Assembly: GCA_023091665.1 (NCBI GenBank)
Contig: JALJCQ010000009.1
Coordinates: 3,286,001-3,350,000, forward strand
Length of the DNA stretch: 64,000 nucleotides
Source of the DNA: Pythium myriotylum
Taxonomy: Eukaryota; Oomycota; Peronosporomycetes; Pythiales; Pythiaceae
Direction: 5' to 3'
Numbering within the stretch: position 1 is the first letter of the stretch; every line of letters begins with the position of its first letter. Of this stretch, positions 1-9,191 are shown piece by piece. Under the pieces are notes generated by a model. That model was not told the origin of the DNA. It saw only the letters and a list, made by a program, of their open reading frames with translations, and searched no databases. The position numbers and the translations under genes were made by a program.

Positions 1-305
1 CGCAGCGGAGCGGAGCGGGTCGGCGACTGCCATGCCGAGAGACTCACCAACCATTTCGCCCCGAGCCCCTCTCAATACTGGCCCTCCTTTCTTGCCCTTC
101 TGTACTAGTTAGTCTAGCTTGGTTGGCAGAGACAATTGTCCACAGTAAGTGCGCACTCAGCTTGTACTAGCTTAGTCTTGAGCGTATGGTGCTAATTTAC
201 TGTTAAGTACGCTTGCAGCTTTAACGGCGAACTTAGTGAGGGTCGTGGAAGCTTCGTCAACATGGAGAGCTCGCCCACACGAGTATTGAGAAGGAAGGCG
301 GAACC
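1..305. other. Upstream region of PEX10
   Basis: No gene is recognised here. The stretch is the 5' flank of the peroxin gene that begins at 306. Short open frames on either strand are shadows of that gene. Confidence 0.5.
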
Positions 306-1482
306 ATGGCGCCGTTCCCGGCGGCCGGCGCGTGCGTGGAGCTCATGCTCGCGGACAGAAAAGATGCAGTGTACGAAGGCGAGATCAAGAACCTGCTGCG
401 CGAGCTGCTCGAGCGCTGCTGCGGCACGCACTTGCTCTCGCAGTTGCTGCCCGAGCTCACGTCGGCGTCCGCGCTGCTCTACTTCGTGCTCGTGCTGGGC
501 CGCAAGAAGCCGCAGCAGACGCTCGGGGAAGAGTACTGTGACGTCATGCGCGTCGCGGCCGACGCGAAGGCGCCAGCGACGAGAAACGTGCCGTTTGCAC
601 GCCACTTGGCGTGGCTCGCGATCGCCGTCTTGCCAAAGTACTTGGCCTCGCGATCGCAGACTGGATGGCTCAACCTCTCGCAGCTCACGTGGTCGCCACG
701 CGAGCGCATGGCGCAGCAGCTACGTCAACGGCAGGCTGCAGCGGTCGCGACGAATGGAGACGGTGGAGTCCTGGCCCCCGTCGAGTCGAAGGCGCGGTCG
801 CTGCTTTCGGGTGTCGACCGCCTGGTGGCTCGGCTCAAGGCACTCGCGGCTGTGATCGAGGAAAAGGCTATCCCGGCTGGATATGAATTCTCCATGGCGC
901 ACCTGCAGGAGTGGTTCTCGCAGCTTCACTTGGCGGCGTTCTACGTGTCGGCTCGATTTCTTCACGTTGCCAAGCGCCTCGCCGGTATCGAGTACATGTT
1001 TGTGCGCAAGGACTTGCAGCCAGCACTCAACTTGTCGCTGCTCGTACGTGCCCATTTCGTCGTAGCTACGGTGGTAAGCTACGCTGCTAACAATGTTTTT
1101 TTTTTTTCCTTTTGCGTAGGGCTACCTAATGACCATCCGACTCGCGACGACCGCGATTGGTGAGCTGAGGCGTCTTCGCAAGATGCGGAAAGCGGAAGCC
1201 AAACTCAAGCACGACAGCGGCACTGCATCCCACGGACCGACGACTCGCGTGCCCACGGCGTTAAGCTCGAGTGTCGATTTGACTGTCAAGGACTCGGGCG
1301 TGCGGCCTAAGAAGTGCGCGCTGTGCCTTGGCGAGCGGACATCGCCCGCGACTACACCATGCGGCCACGTCTTTTGCTGGGAATGTATCGTCGGTTGGTG
1401 CCAAAAGAACAAACCCGAGTGTCCGATTTGCCGACAGGAGTCGCACCCACAGCAGATCAAGTGTATCTACAATTACAATTAA
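306..1482 (+). CDS. PEX10: Peroxisome biogenesis factor 10 (RING E3 ubiquitin ligase)
   Basis: Two exons, 306-1073 and 1120-1482, give 376 aa. The 46-nt intron has a gtaagc donor, a gctaac branch-like site and a T-rich tract before the AG, and is phase 0. The C-terminus carries a C3HC4 RING finger from about C322 to C360 (CALC, PCGHVFCWEC, CPICR) and ends in an IYNY-like tail, as in PEX10. The N-terminal 250 residues match the helical Pex2/Pex12-type membrane region in style. The known role is ubiquitination of the import receptor PEX5 at the peroxisomal membrane together with PEX2 and PEX12. It converges on the C1D gene with only 21 bp between stop codons. The start is the first ATG giving the family N-terminus. 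Confidence 0.9.
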
Positions 1483-1503
1483 GACATGTCGTGCAAAGCT
1501 CAC

Positions 1504-2150
1504 TCAGTTCTTTCGCCGCTTCTTCTTGTCCGAGTTCTTGGCTCCTTGTGCATTCGGACGCTTGGTCGGCGTGGTCTTCTTGTTGGCTTCGCTGGTCTCC
1601 TTCTTCACTTCGGCGTTCTCCTTCTTGCGTTGCTCCAGTGCGTCCGCGTAGACCTGGTCGCGACTCAGCGCGCTGTTCACAAAGCGCTGCGACGCCTCCT
1701 TGTCCAGCTTGAGCGTCGGCCCCTTGGCAAGCTCCTCCGTGTCCTTGATCTTCTTCACAAACGCCTTGACTCGGTCCTATATTCCCAGTGTCAATGCTCC
1801 GCCTCGTAGCCCTCCCAAGCTCAGCCCTCTCACTACTCACCAGCTCCTGCTTGACGTGGGTCTGGCGAATGTCCTTGGACGACACGCCCTGCGTCTTCAG
1901 GTACACATACAGGAGCGCATTGATCGAGTACGCTGTCGATTCATCGCCCATCCCATCGTCAGCTCCGACCGCTCGGACCCAACCATTCGATCTACTGACC
2001 TAGCGAGACTTGCACCTTGGCCTTCTCCACAGGCGTCAGGTCCTGCACGAACTCCTCCACGGACTTGCCCTCGAAGACCTTGAGGTGCTCTTCGACGGCC
2101 GCCAGCGTCTGGTCCACGCTCGCAAAGGCCTCGAGCGCTGCGTCGCTCAT
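1504..2150 (-). CDS. C1D: C1D/Rrp47 (Sas10/C1D family) nuclear RNA-exosome cofactor
   Basis: Three exons on the minus strand, 2150-2000, 1932-1841 and 1776-1504, splice to 171 aa. Both introns are short (67 and 64 nt) with gtcagt and gtgagt donors. The N-terminus has the family pattern of two helices followed by YSINALLYVYLKTQG, the strongly conserved C1D/Sas10 signature, then a Lys-rich tail ending in KKKRRKN that suggests nuclear localisation. Family members bind Rrp6 and structured RNA and help the nuclear exosome in rRNA and snoRNA processing. The tail-to-tail arrangement with PEX10 suggests overlapping 3' UTRs. Confidence 0.85.
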
Positions 2151-2352
2151 GATGCTCCGAGAAGTTAGTTGCTCAGTTTTGGTTGGTGAGACCGAATGAT
2201 AACAATGGACGTTAAGGAGCTCCAGTTGGATAGCGTTCGTAACAGGTTATAGGGGAGCCTCTCGTAACTAGTTACGGTTACATATCTCAGCCGTGGAAGA
2301 ATAGATAGGGCAGCACGTGGACAATGGGCAATTTCCTCACTGACTCGGCCGC

Positions 2353-3051
2353 CTAGACGATCGTGGAGCTGGCTTCCTTCCGTTTCTTCGCGGCGTGGTC
2401 TTCGGCCGACGCGTCCTTGGCCATCAGCGCCGACACCAGCAGCCGCTGCATCTCGACCATCTCGTCCACTTTGGCCGAGAGCTCGTTGAACCGGCGGTCC
2501 AAGTGCATGACCAGCTTGACGGTCGTCAGCTCGTCCATATTCGCCGGCAGCGCGAGCGCCGTCGCGTCCGAGGTCGCCATGGCAGTCGCCGGTCGCTTTG
2601 CTCGTACAGGCGCCGGCGCCGGCGCGGGTGCGGGCGCTGGTGCGGGCGGCGCCACGAAGAGCGGCGCGGCCGGCACGCTCTGCGCAGCATCCTCGGGCTC
2701 GGCGAGGCGCGGCGTCTCGGTCGGGAAGTCGTGCGTCGTGACGCCGGCGCTCATGGCGTCGACGACCTTGGCGGCCATGTCGAGCGAGGCGCGCTTGGGC
2801 GGCTCGGGCTTGGTCTTGGGCGTGCCGAGCAGCGAGTCCATGGGCGACGAGGCCGTGGCGCTCGCCGAGTCGCTGTCGGCGAGCGGCTCGGTCTGCGCCA
2901 CCTCGAACTGGCGCCGGTGCTCGACCGTGTACTCCTCGCCCTCGCGCAGATGGGCCTTGACGAAGTGGCCTTTGAACTTTTGCGTGCGCATCTTCTTCTC
3001 GCAGCCCGGGAACATACAGACGATGCCGTTCTTGTGCTTGTTGCCGGCCAT
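2353..3051 (-). CDS. Single C2H2 zinc-finger protein with Pro-Ala linker and C-terminal coil
   Basis: This is a 232-aa single-exon protein. The ATG at 3051 is preferred over in-frame upstream codons because the zinc finger begins almost at once: C12, C17, H29 and H34 form a CX4CX11HX4H finger. A variable Ser/Pro-rich middle contains an Ala-Pro dipeptide run. The last 60 residues (about 170-230) are heptad-like and probably form a coiled coil for dimerisation, followed by a basic KKRK cluster. It could be a small DNA- or RNA-binding protein. No family name is assigned and no target can be inferred. Confidence 0.7.
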   Translation of the reverse strand: MAGNKHKNGIVCMFPGCEKKMRTQKFKGHFVKAHLREGEEYTVEHRRQFEVAQTEPLADSDSASATASSPMDSLLGTPKTKPEPPKRASLDMAAKVVDAMSAGVTTHDFPTETPRLAEPEDAAQSVPAAPLFVAPPAPAPAPAPAPAPVRAKRPATAMATSDATALALPANMDELTTVKLVMHLDRRFNELSAKVDEMVEMQRLLVSALMAKDASAEDHAAKKRKEASSTIV

Positions 3052-3330
3052 CGTACTCGGTAGTTGAACTTGTCGGACGCGCGGGGGGTACAATCGCCCA
3101 GTGGTTACGGCCCGGGGGCCCGGCGTCCGGGAGGAAAAAGCCACAAGTGAGTGGTTACTCTGGCATCTCTCTCTACAAGAGCATCGGAAAGCCTGTAGAA
3201 CCTCGACAGGAGCTCTCGATATAAGAACATCTTGAGGTTTTTTTAAATGCCACTTTTGTTTAAAACACGAATGTCGGCGATTTGCAATTGAGCACCATCT
3301 ACTATTGGACTTGACAGAAAATGCAACATC

Positions 3331-4952
3331 TCACTTGGCGCTGGTCGCGCCCTTGGATCGGAACTGGCGACGGATGCTGCGAGAGACGCTGTCGTTCGAG
3401 AACGAGACCACGAGCACGCCCACAACCACGACGAGCAGCAGCAGCGACCCGCCGCTCAGCTGCGGGCCGCCCACGGCGTTCAGCGGGTCGTCTGAGCGGA
3501 AGCGGATCCCGTCACCAGGTCGCTTCTCCTGGAGGTTCGGGTGTGCCGCCTTGGCCAGCAAGGCCTCGGCCTCCGTGTCCAGCGTAGCGCCCGGTCGAGC
3601 CGTCTCCTTCGGGTAGAGCTTCCAGGTGCCGCCCATGATCTGCTCGACTTCGGTCGGATCCGAGTACGGCACCCAGTGGAGCTGGCGGCACGAGTCCGTG
3701 TCGTTGCGTCCCGGCACGAACGTCACGCCCGAGAAGTCGAGGTACTGCTGGAACGAACGGGTCTTGCCGAACGCGTACTTGTCCATCTCGTACGTGTCCA
3801 CGGGGCCCTTGAACGGCTGCCCCACGATGAGCTTGAAGCGGTTCACGCCCATCTCGCTCTCGAGCGACTTTTGCTTCTGGTCCACTTTCACGTGCTCAAA
3901 GCTATCGTAATCGCATGCCAAGAAACGGAGGGTGAGCCCACAGCACAAGAAGAAACCAATCCACCACGAAGAGAGACTTACCGAGCAGGCACCTTGGAGT
4001 AGTTGTGGTAGACGACCGAGCCGAGCGCGCTGGGCGAGTAGAGATCGTAGCCGTGGGTCCACAAGTGCGACGACCGCAAAAACTCTTCGCCGTCAAACAT
4101 CCAGAGCGTGTGCGAGTCGATGAGCACGCGGCGCTCGGCGTGGCACTTGCTGAACGAGAGCCCGGCGCCCCAGAGCGCAGCCATCTGCGGCCACTTGGAG
4201 CCGGCAATCATACTCGCCCCGATAGTTCGCACGCATCCGTTGCCGCCTCGCATGGTCATGCACAAGTGCGGCAGCCAGCCGGCCGGCGCGTTGTTGTCGC
4301 CGTTGTCCTTGACAAAGTCGTTGATGTGGTGCAAGTAGGTCGTGAGCACGGCCATCTCGTTGCCGATGCGCGTCCACTCTTGGAGGATGTACTTGTCCCA
4401 CTGATTCGTGAAGATACTATGCCCATCGAGCTGCAGGCAGAACTCTTCGTTGTGGATGAGCTTTTGCTGGTAGTGGCGCGCGAGCGTCGGGCCGCGCGAG
4501 TCGTCGGCGAGGCGCTCGTCGATGCGCACGTGGTCGCGGTACGGGCACGCGCCTTTCTCGGGCCACCGCTCGGCCGCCATCTTGCAGAACTCGTCAATGC
4601 ATTTCGCGTCGCCCGGGTTCACCTGGTCGACGACGCCAAAGTAGAGCCGGTCCGGGTTCACGGCGCGCGTGAGCCCCGTGAAGATGGTCTTGGCGCAGCG
4701 GTAGCCGTCGCGGAAGACGGAGAGCCCGATGAAGATGTCGAACTCGCTCGGCACGCGCGGCGGCGGCGGCCGCAAGTGCGCGAGCTTGGGGTCCAGCGGC
4801 ACGTGCTGCACGCTCGGGTCGAGCGGGATCTTGCGGTCGCCCTCGTGGAGCGTCGACGCGAAGCTCTCGGCGGTCGCCGCGGACGGCGCGAGCGCGACGC
4901 CCAGTGACGCGAACGCGAGCGCGAGCGACCGGACGCGCATGGTGGCAGCCAC
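3331..4952 (-). CDS. GT60-type polypeptide alpha-GlcNAc transferase, membrane anchored
   Basis: Exons 4952-3982 and 3901-3331 on the minus strand give 513 aa. The intron is 80 nt with a gtaagt donor, phase 2. The protein has an N-terminal signal sequence (residues 1-28, Leu/Ala-rich), a catalytic region with FIGLSVFRDGYRC, a YFGVVDQV strand and LQLDGHSIF (the metal-binding D-x-H-like site of the GlcNAc/GT60 family), and a C-terminal hydrophobic helix (GGSLLLLVVVVGVLVVSF) with a short basic tail. Known GT60 enzymes add alpha-GlcNAc to Ser/Thr or hydroxyproline. The signal peptide and C-terminal anchor argue for the secretory pathway rather than the cytosolic Skp1 role. A paralogue with the same intron position lies at 18396-19990. 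The second ATG, 12 bases in, is an alternative start. Confidence 0.8.
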
Positions 4953-5158
4953 GTAAGCGACGAGGAGCGTGTGAGCTCGTGAGGAGCTCTTCGGGTGACC
5001 TCTTCGGCCGAAAACGACGACGGGACGACCGTCGAGGGACCGATTCCGGACTGTTCCGAGGAGTCAGCACCCGGTTTTCGTGAATTTTGACAATCGGGTG
5101 TAATTACAAGGAAACCGACGTAAAAACAAACACTCGAAGACGTACTTAGTGGGATCGA

Positions 5159-5545
5159 CTACAGTACGATCTTTGATGACCAGCACTGGGATGGGGATGA
5201 GATGGGCTGGTCGTCAACATGCTCCTGGAGAGGAAGCCGGATCGCCAGATGCGACCTGAATTTCTTGAAGCTCGAGGGCGAGGCGGAGATTTGTCTTTTG
5301 GCGCGTGAGTCGCTCTTGCTGGCTGTTCCGCACGAAACCGCCTGCTTTATTTTGTTCGGGTTCAGCACCGGACGCTGCATGGCAAGACCACGCCACCATC
5401 CAAAGCGAGTACCGTACTCGACGGCCCAAGCGTGGTCCGTTGGACGGCCCTTGCTGCTCAGCAGAAGACGGAGAAGCGCAGCGTTCGCTTCCTTGAGCCC
5501 TTCCACTGGTGGCACGGTGTGCACAGGGGTTACGTTTGGGTCCAT
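5159..5545 (-). CDS. Possible small hypothetical protein
   Basis: A 128-aa frame opens with a true ATG and uses plausible codons (many C/G third positions). It has no recognisable domain, signal peptide or homologue that I know. The opposite strand is also open over most of the same stretch, so chance cannot be excluded. Confidence 0.25.
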   Translation of the reverse strand: MDPNVTPVHTVPPVEGLKEANAALLRLLLSSKGRPTDHAWAVEYGTRFGWWRGLAMQRPVLNPNKIKQAVSCGTASKSDSRAKRQISASPSSFKKFRSHLAIRLPLQEHVDDQPISSPSQCWSSKIVL

Positions 5546-5712
5546 TAAGATTTGAAGTGAGACCGTGGTGGTGGAGTTTGAAATCCTGGTCTAACACATG
5601 TCCGCTGAACCGCCTGGACCCAACGAAGTCAAGTCGCTGATGCGAGTGCCAATCTGGTGGACGCGGCTCCGGTCCGACTGGGCAGCTCGCTCTCACCAGA
5701 CGCGATTCTTCT

Positions 5713-5715
<3 letters not shown>

Positions 5716-5748
<33 letters not shown>
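5716..5748 (+). repeat. CT dinucleotide microsatellite
   Basis: An uninterrupted run of about 16 CT/TC units follows a CTT-rich stretch, about 370 bp upstream of the secreted-protein gene at 6123. Confidence 0.95.
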
Positions 5749-5750
<2 letters not shown>

Positions 5751-6078
5751 GGCGTCTCCTCTTTCAGAAGACACCCTCGTCTCGTGCTGTCTGCTCTTTC
5801 GTTGAAGTCGTCGCCTCGACAGCTCCCTGCCCAGACGGTCTCCACGACGACGCCAGCTGCTTTGACGGCTCTTTGGATGCGTCGTTCGCTCTGTGGTTGG
5901 CCCGGAATCGTACTCAGAATTGCCTAGAGACCTCGACGACGGCAACCACCTCGTGGGCGACCAGCTGCTCTTGCAGCACGTCGACAGGCCCTCTACCGAC
6001 CCACGCTCGGCGCCTCTGCCTCACCCAACGCAAGTCCAGACAATTGAACCTCCCTTCTTCATCCGCTCGTCACGCACG

Positions 6079-6094
6079 GTCTCACTTCCCGACT
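6079..6094 (+). promoter_or_regulatory. Oomycete initiator-like element
   Basis: The 16-mer tctcacttcccgactt matches about 12 of 16 positions of the known oomycete core promoter consensus GCTCATTYYNCAWTTT and lies about 30-45 bp before the ATG at 6123, the usual spacing. This is inferred from motif similarity only. Confidence 0.35.
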
Positions 6095-6122
6095 TGCCCC
6101 CTCGACAGCTCTTTGTCCGGCC

Positions 6123-7823
6123 ATGAAGGTGATCCTCTCGCTCTGCTCGCTCGCGCTGCTGCTCGCGGCCTCGGACGCTCGTCCTCAGCTCCAGACGCGT
6201 CGCCTGCGTCCGGCATCCAAGTGCGGCGTGAAGCCCGACGCGCCCAAGCCAGTCCCAGCGCAAAACGACGAGCAGGCCGCCGACAACGACTTTGGCTTCC
6301 CGAGCTTCCCAGGCTTCCAGTGGCCACAGGCCTCGCGAGCGCCGCGCCCTGGACCAGCTCCCGTCACGCCGAGCCGCCCATCAGCTCCTAAGCCGGCGAC
6401 GACACCAGCTGCGAGGCCAGCACCGGCCTCGGGTTCCGACGCGGACGATGACGATGACACCCCGAGCTCCCCATCAACGCCGAGTTCTCCATCGACTCCA
6501 AGCTCTCCATCCACTCCGAGCTCTCCATCGACGCCTAGCTCGCCTAGCTCGGCGCCAAGCCCGGATACATCATCGGCCCCAGCTACAAAGAACACCAAGC
6601 TCTGCGCCACACCCAAGGTCACCGTCTCCGAGATCGACGTCGGCGTCAGCGTCGAGGTCAACGAAGACGAAGCCGCACTCAAACTCATCGCCGTCGCCGC
6701 CAAACCAGGAGGCGGATCCTACGTCGCCTTCCACAGCGGCGGCAAGGCACACGTCGTACAGCTTGACGCGTCCGACAAACTCGTCGCCAACTCACACGTC
6801 ACCATCGACGTCCACGACTTTGCGGACATCCATGCCGACGCCAAGGGGTTCGTGCTGCTGGCTACGCGCGCTGCTCAGGGAGGAGGCACGCTCCAATGTG
6901 GCAACCCATCCAACCTCTGTGGCACAGCACCCAACCCGCCCAACGCATGCTACGACATGTACCTCATCCGCTACGAAGGAGGTAAGGAGACCTGGGCCAC
7001 CAAGCTCACGTCGTCCAGCGCCTCGCTGCCACCGTACTCGACCTCCAAGACTGGCCCGAACGTCTTCATGATCTGGTGGTACGCTCACCACGGCCGCATC
7101 GCCTACGACGGCAACGGCAACTGGGCCTCCTACTTCGGCGCCGCCATCTCCACCTCCGAAGGCGGATGCATCAACATCCACCAGGGAGACCGCATGCAGA
7201 TCGTCAGCTCCACCGGCTCGCTCGTCAAGAGCAACAACGCCTTCGACTGGGGATGCTCCCACTCCGGATACGAGCGCGTCATTTGGGACGACCGCTCCAA
7301 GGAGTTCACTGGCATCTGTAAGACCGACAACAACAACCGCATCAAGTTCCCGACTTCCGATGCCACCGTCTACCCCGTCGACCTCGCCGCCTCCAACCTC
7401 GGTGACATCGTCAAGGATGCTGGTGGTACTGGCTACTGGATGACAGTCAGCAACGGCCAGGGCGACAACGCCAAGGTCCACCTCATGCACTTCAACAAGA
7501 ACAAGGCGACCGACAAGGACATCGTGCTGGGCGGTGCCAAGCCGAACGAGCGTGCGTGTCACTTGGCGTCGATCGGCGAGGGCGGTTTGTTGGCGGCCTG
7601 GGAAGGCTCGAGCCAGCGTGGTGATCTCACGGGTGATCGTCAGATGTACATCCAGGTGCTGAGTGCGAAGGATGGTTCGAAGGTGAGCTCTGCGACGCCG
7701 GTGAACGGTGTGAAGGGCAACCGTTACCAGGCGTTCCGTGAGTACCCGGACGGCACGGTTGCGTACGTGGCTCCGGGTTCGAAGGCTTCGTCTCTGAAGG
7801 TGCTTCGCATCTCGCCTTGCTAG
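6123..7823 (+). CDS. Secreted protein, Ser/Pro linker plus propeller-like C-terminal domain (copy 1)
   Basis: A 566-aa intronless protein. Residues 1-19 are a clear signal peptide, followed by an RRLR motif (26-29) and a conserved CGVKP block. Residues 50-150 are a Pro/Ser/Asp linker with SSPSTP hexapeptide repeats. From about residue 147 to the end is a Cys-containing domain rich in short strands and Gly/Asp turns (CYDMYLIRYEGG, YDGNGNW, YERVIWDD, YPDGTVAYVAPGS), which looks like blades of a beta-propeller. That fold is an inference. The domain is shared, with only two amino-acid differences, with the gene at 9192. It probably acts at the cell wall or outside the cell; the function is unknown. 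Codon endings shift from mostly C to mostly G/T near 7530. Confidence 0.85.
   Translation: MKVILSLCSLALLLAASDARPQLQTRRLRPASKCGVKPDAPKPVPAQNDEQAADNDFGFPSFPGFQWPQASRAPRPGPAPVTPSRPSAPKPATTPAARPAPASGSDADDDDDTPSSPSTPSSPSTPSSPSTPSSPSTPSSPSSAPSPDTSSAPATKNTKLCATPKVTVSEIDVGVSVEVNEDEAALKLIAVAAKPGGGSYVAFHSGGKAHVVQLDASDKLVANSHVTIDVHDFADIHADAKGFVLLATRAAQGGGTLQCGNPSNLCGTAPNPPNACYDMYLIRYEGGKETWATKLTSSSASLPPYSTSKTGPNVFMIWWYAHHGRIAYDGNGNWASYFGAAISTSEGGCINIHQGDRMQIVSSTGSLVKSNNAFDWGCSHSGYERVIWDDRSKEFTGICKTDNNNRIKFPTSDATVYPVDLAASNLGDIVKDAGGTGYWMTVSNGQGDNAKVHLMHFNKNKATDKDIVLGGAKPNERACHLASIGEGGLLAAWEGSSQRGDLTGDRQMYIQVLSAKDGSKVSSATPVNGVKGNRYQAFREYPDGTVAYVAPGSKASSLKVLRISPC
6463..6546 (+). repeat. 18-bp imperfect tandem repeat in the secreted-protein linker
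   Basis: About 4.5 copies of an 18-bp unit encode SSPSTP hexapeptides. The second secreted paralogue lacks this repeat and has a Thr/Pro/Asp-rich linker instead. Confidence 0.85.
6562..7823 (+). repeat. Near-identical 1.26-kb domain duplication, copy 1
   Basis: This segment matches 9733-10994 in direct orientation almost base for base. Similarity begins inside the linker (DTSSAPATKN) and ends at the stop codon; the sequence on both sides differs. Confidence 0.93.
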
Positions 7824-9191
7824 ATCGGAGGTTAGTTTGTGTAGATGTGTCCTTATGTTCGCATTCGAGTCGGCGTTGATCCGCTTGTACCTGCAGTACA
7901 GTAATGTTGTCTCGCATCACCACTAGTTGTTAGCAGTTTCATCTTCCGATCTTCTATGCCTAGATTCCTTTGTAGAATTGGAGTCGCAATCAAAGTAGAA
8001 GTATGTAGGGGTGGACCCCATTGCTCATGGCACTGCCTCGAAAAAAGGCGAGGCATCAAATCACGGAAAGCCACTTTCATTTTACGACGGCGTGTCGAAG
8101 GACGGTCGCGTTGTGCACGAAGGGCTAACATGATGCCAACAACGAGAGGCGATGCTCTTTCAGTACCTGGGTCCGTCGTGCAGACCCCGGAGTGGATCGT
8201 GGTTCTTCGATTTAATGCCTCCACTCGGGTAAGGAGGCATCGCTGACTTCACGATGCTGCATCTCTTTCGCCAAATGTCGTCGACTCGTTGTACCAACAC
8301 GTCATGTTGAGTCTTTGCCGGTAGTACTGGGCTGATTTTCAAGTGGTTAACCGACAAAATGGACGACGCGACACCTTTTTCTAAGGTGACGCTTCCTCTT
8401 CAGTGTACACTGTAGTTCTGTGTGAGGAGGCGCCGACTGCAAAATCATCAACGTTGCGATCCAGATACTCGACGTCACCCGACTTCAAGGTTTCATTCGA
8501 GAAGATGCCGACGCGTCGTTCCCTCGGCAAATTGTGGGTGCCTCCCCCAGACCAGCTGGGTCGACTGCACATCTCATGCGCGAGATTGCAAGCGACTTTC
8601 ATCCATCTCAAATGGTGACTGCGCTCGAGTGGGAACTTGTCGGACAGAGTTGTCTCCGTCGAGACTCGAGTTCAGTCCGCGGGCGCAAGTATGCAACGAC
8701 CCATAGAGCGGACTGTTTCAACATTGCTAGGATGAACACTCCCTTCGAGGCTGGACTCGGGGCCGACGTCCTTTCGTTGGTGACTGGCAAACGAGAGGAC
8801 GCAATAAGTACGAGGTATCTGCGACGGTATCAGCTCGGAGGCGTTGCGAGCTGGTCGCTGCACGACCTTGATGACCGCCTTCTCGCACGAGAAATCAATT
8901 AGAACATGATCATTGAACCTCGACGCCGTCAACCTTGCTCGTATGGTATGTTCGACGCATTGAAGACGCTCCCCAGCTGGATCCGCTGACCAGGCTTCTC
9001 GTCCATGTGGCAGTGAATACACCATCGATCTGTCGTTCAGAAAGCTACGATTGGTGACGGCGGGTCTTCCTCAGCAATCTTGATGCCTTCTGTCGCCAGG
9101 GTTCCATGCCCGGGTGAGCTAGAAGAATCTCGCTCACTCTTCTTTTTGCCTCATCACACACAGGCGGCACGACGCGCACTCGTCCTCAGTC
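7824..9191. other. Intergenic region between tandem secreted-protein genes
   Basis: A 1.37-kb gap. Open frames of up to about 120 codons occur on both strands but lack domains and convincing starts. A GCTCACTCTTCTTTTT-like stretch at about 9132-9147 weakly resembles the oomycete initiator upstream of the next gene. Confidence 0.45.

Larger units (their letters stand above)
4953..6122. other. Intergenic region
   Basis: A 1.2-kb gap between two divergent genes. It holds one weak minus-strand open frame (5159-5545), a CT microsatellite (5716-5748) and a possible initiator just before the secreted-protein gene. Nothing else is recognised. Confidence 0.5.

Noticed and set aside
6198..6209. Calling copy 1 an RxLR effector
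   Set aside because: RRLR is present, but there is no EER motif or WY-type domain, and the large propeller-like domain is unlike known RxLR effectors.
6792..7562. 256-codon antisense frame in the secreted-protein gene (and its twin at 9963-10733)
   Set aside because: It is a shadow of the C-ending codon use of the sense gene, is Val/Asp/Gly-rich without domain structure, and appears in both copies because the DNA is duplicated.
8534..8902. Plus-strand frame between the secreted genes
   Set aside because: It lacks an ATG at its start and any recognisable feature; the composition is that of non-coding DNA.
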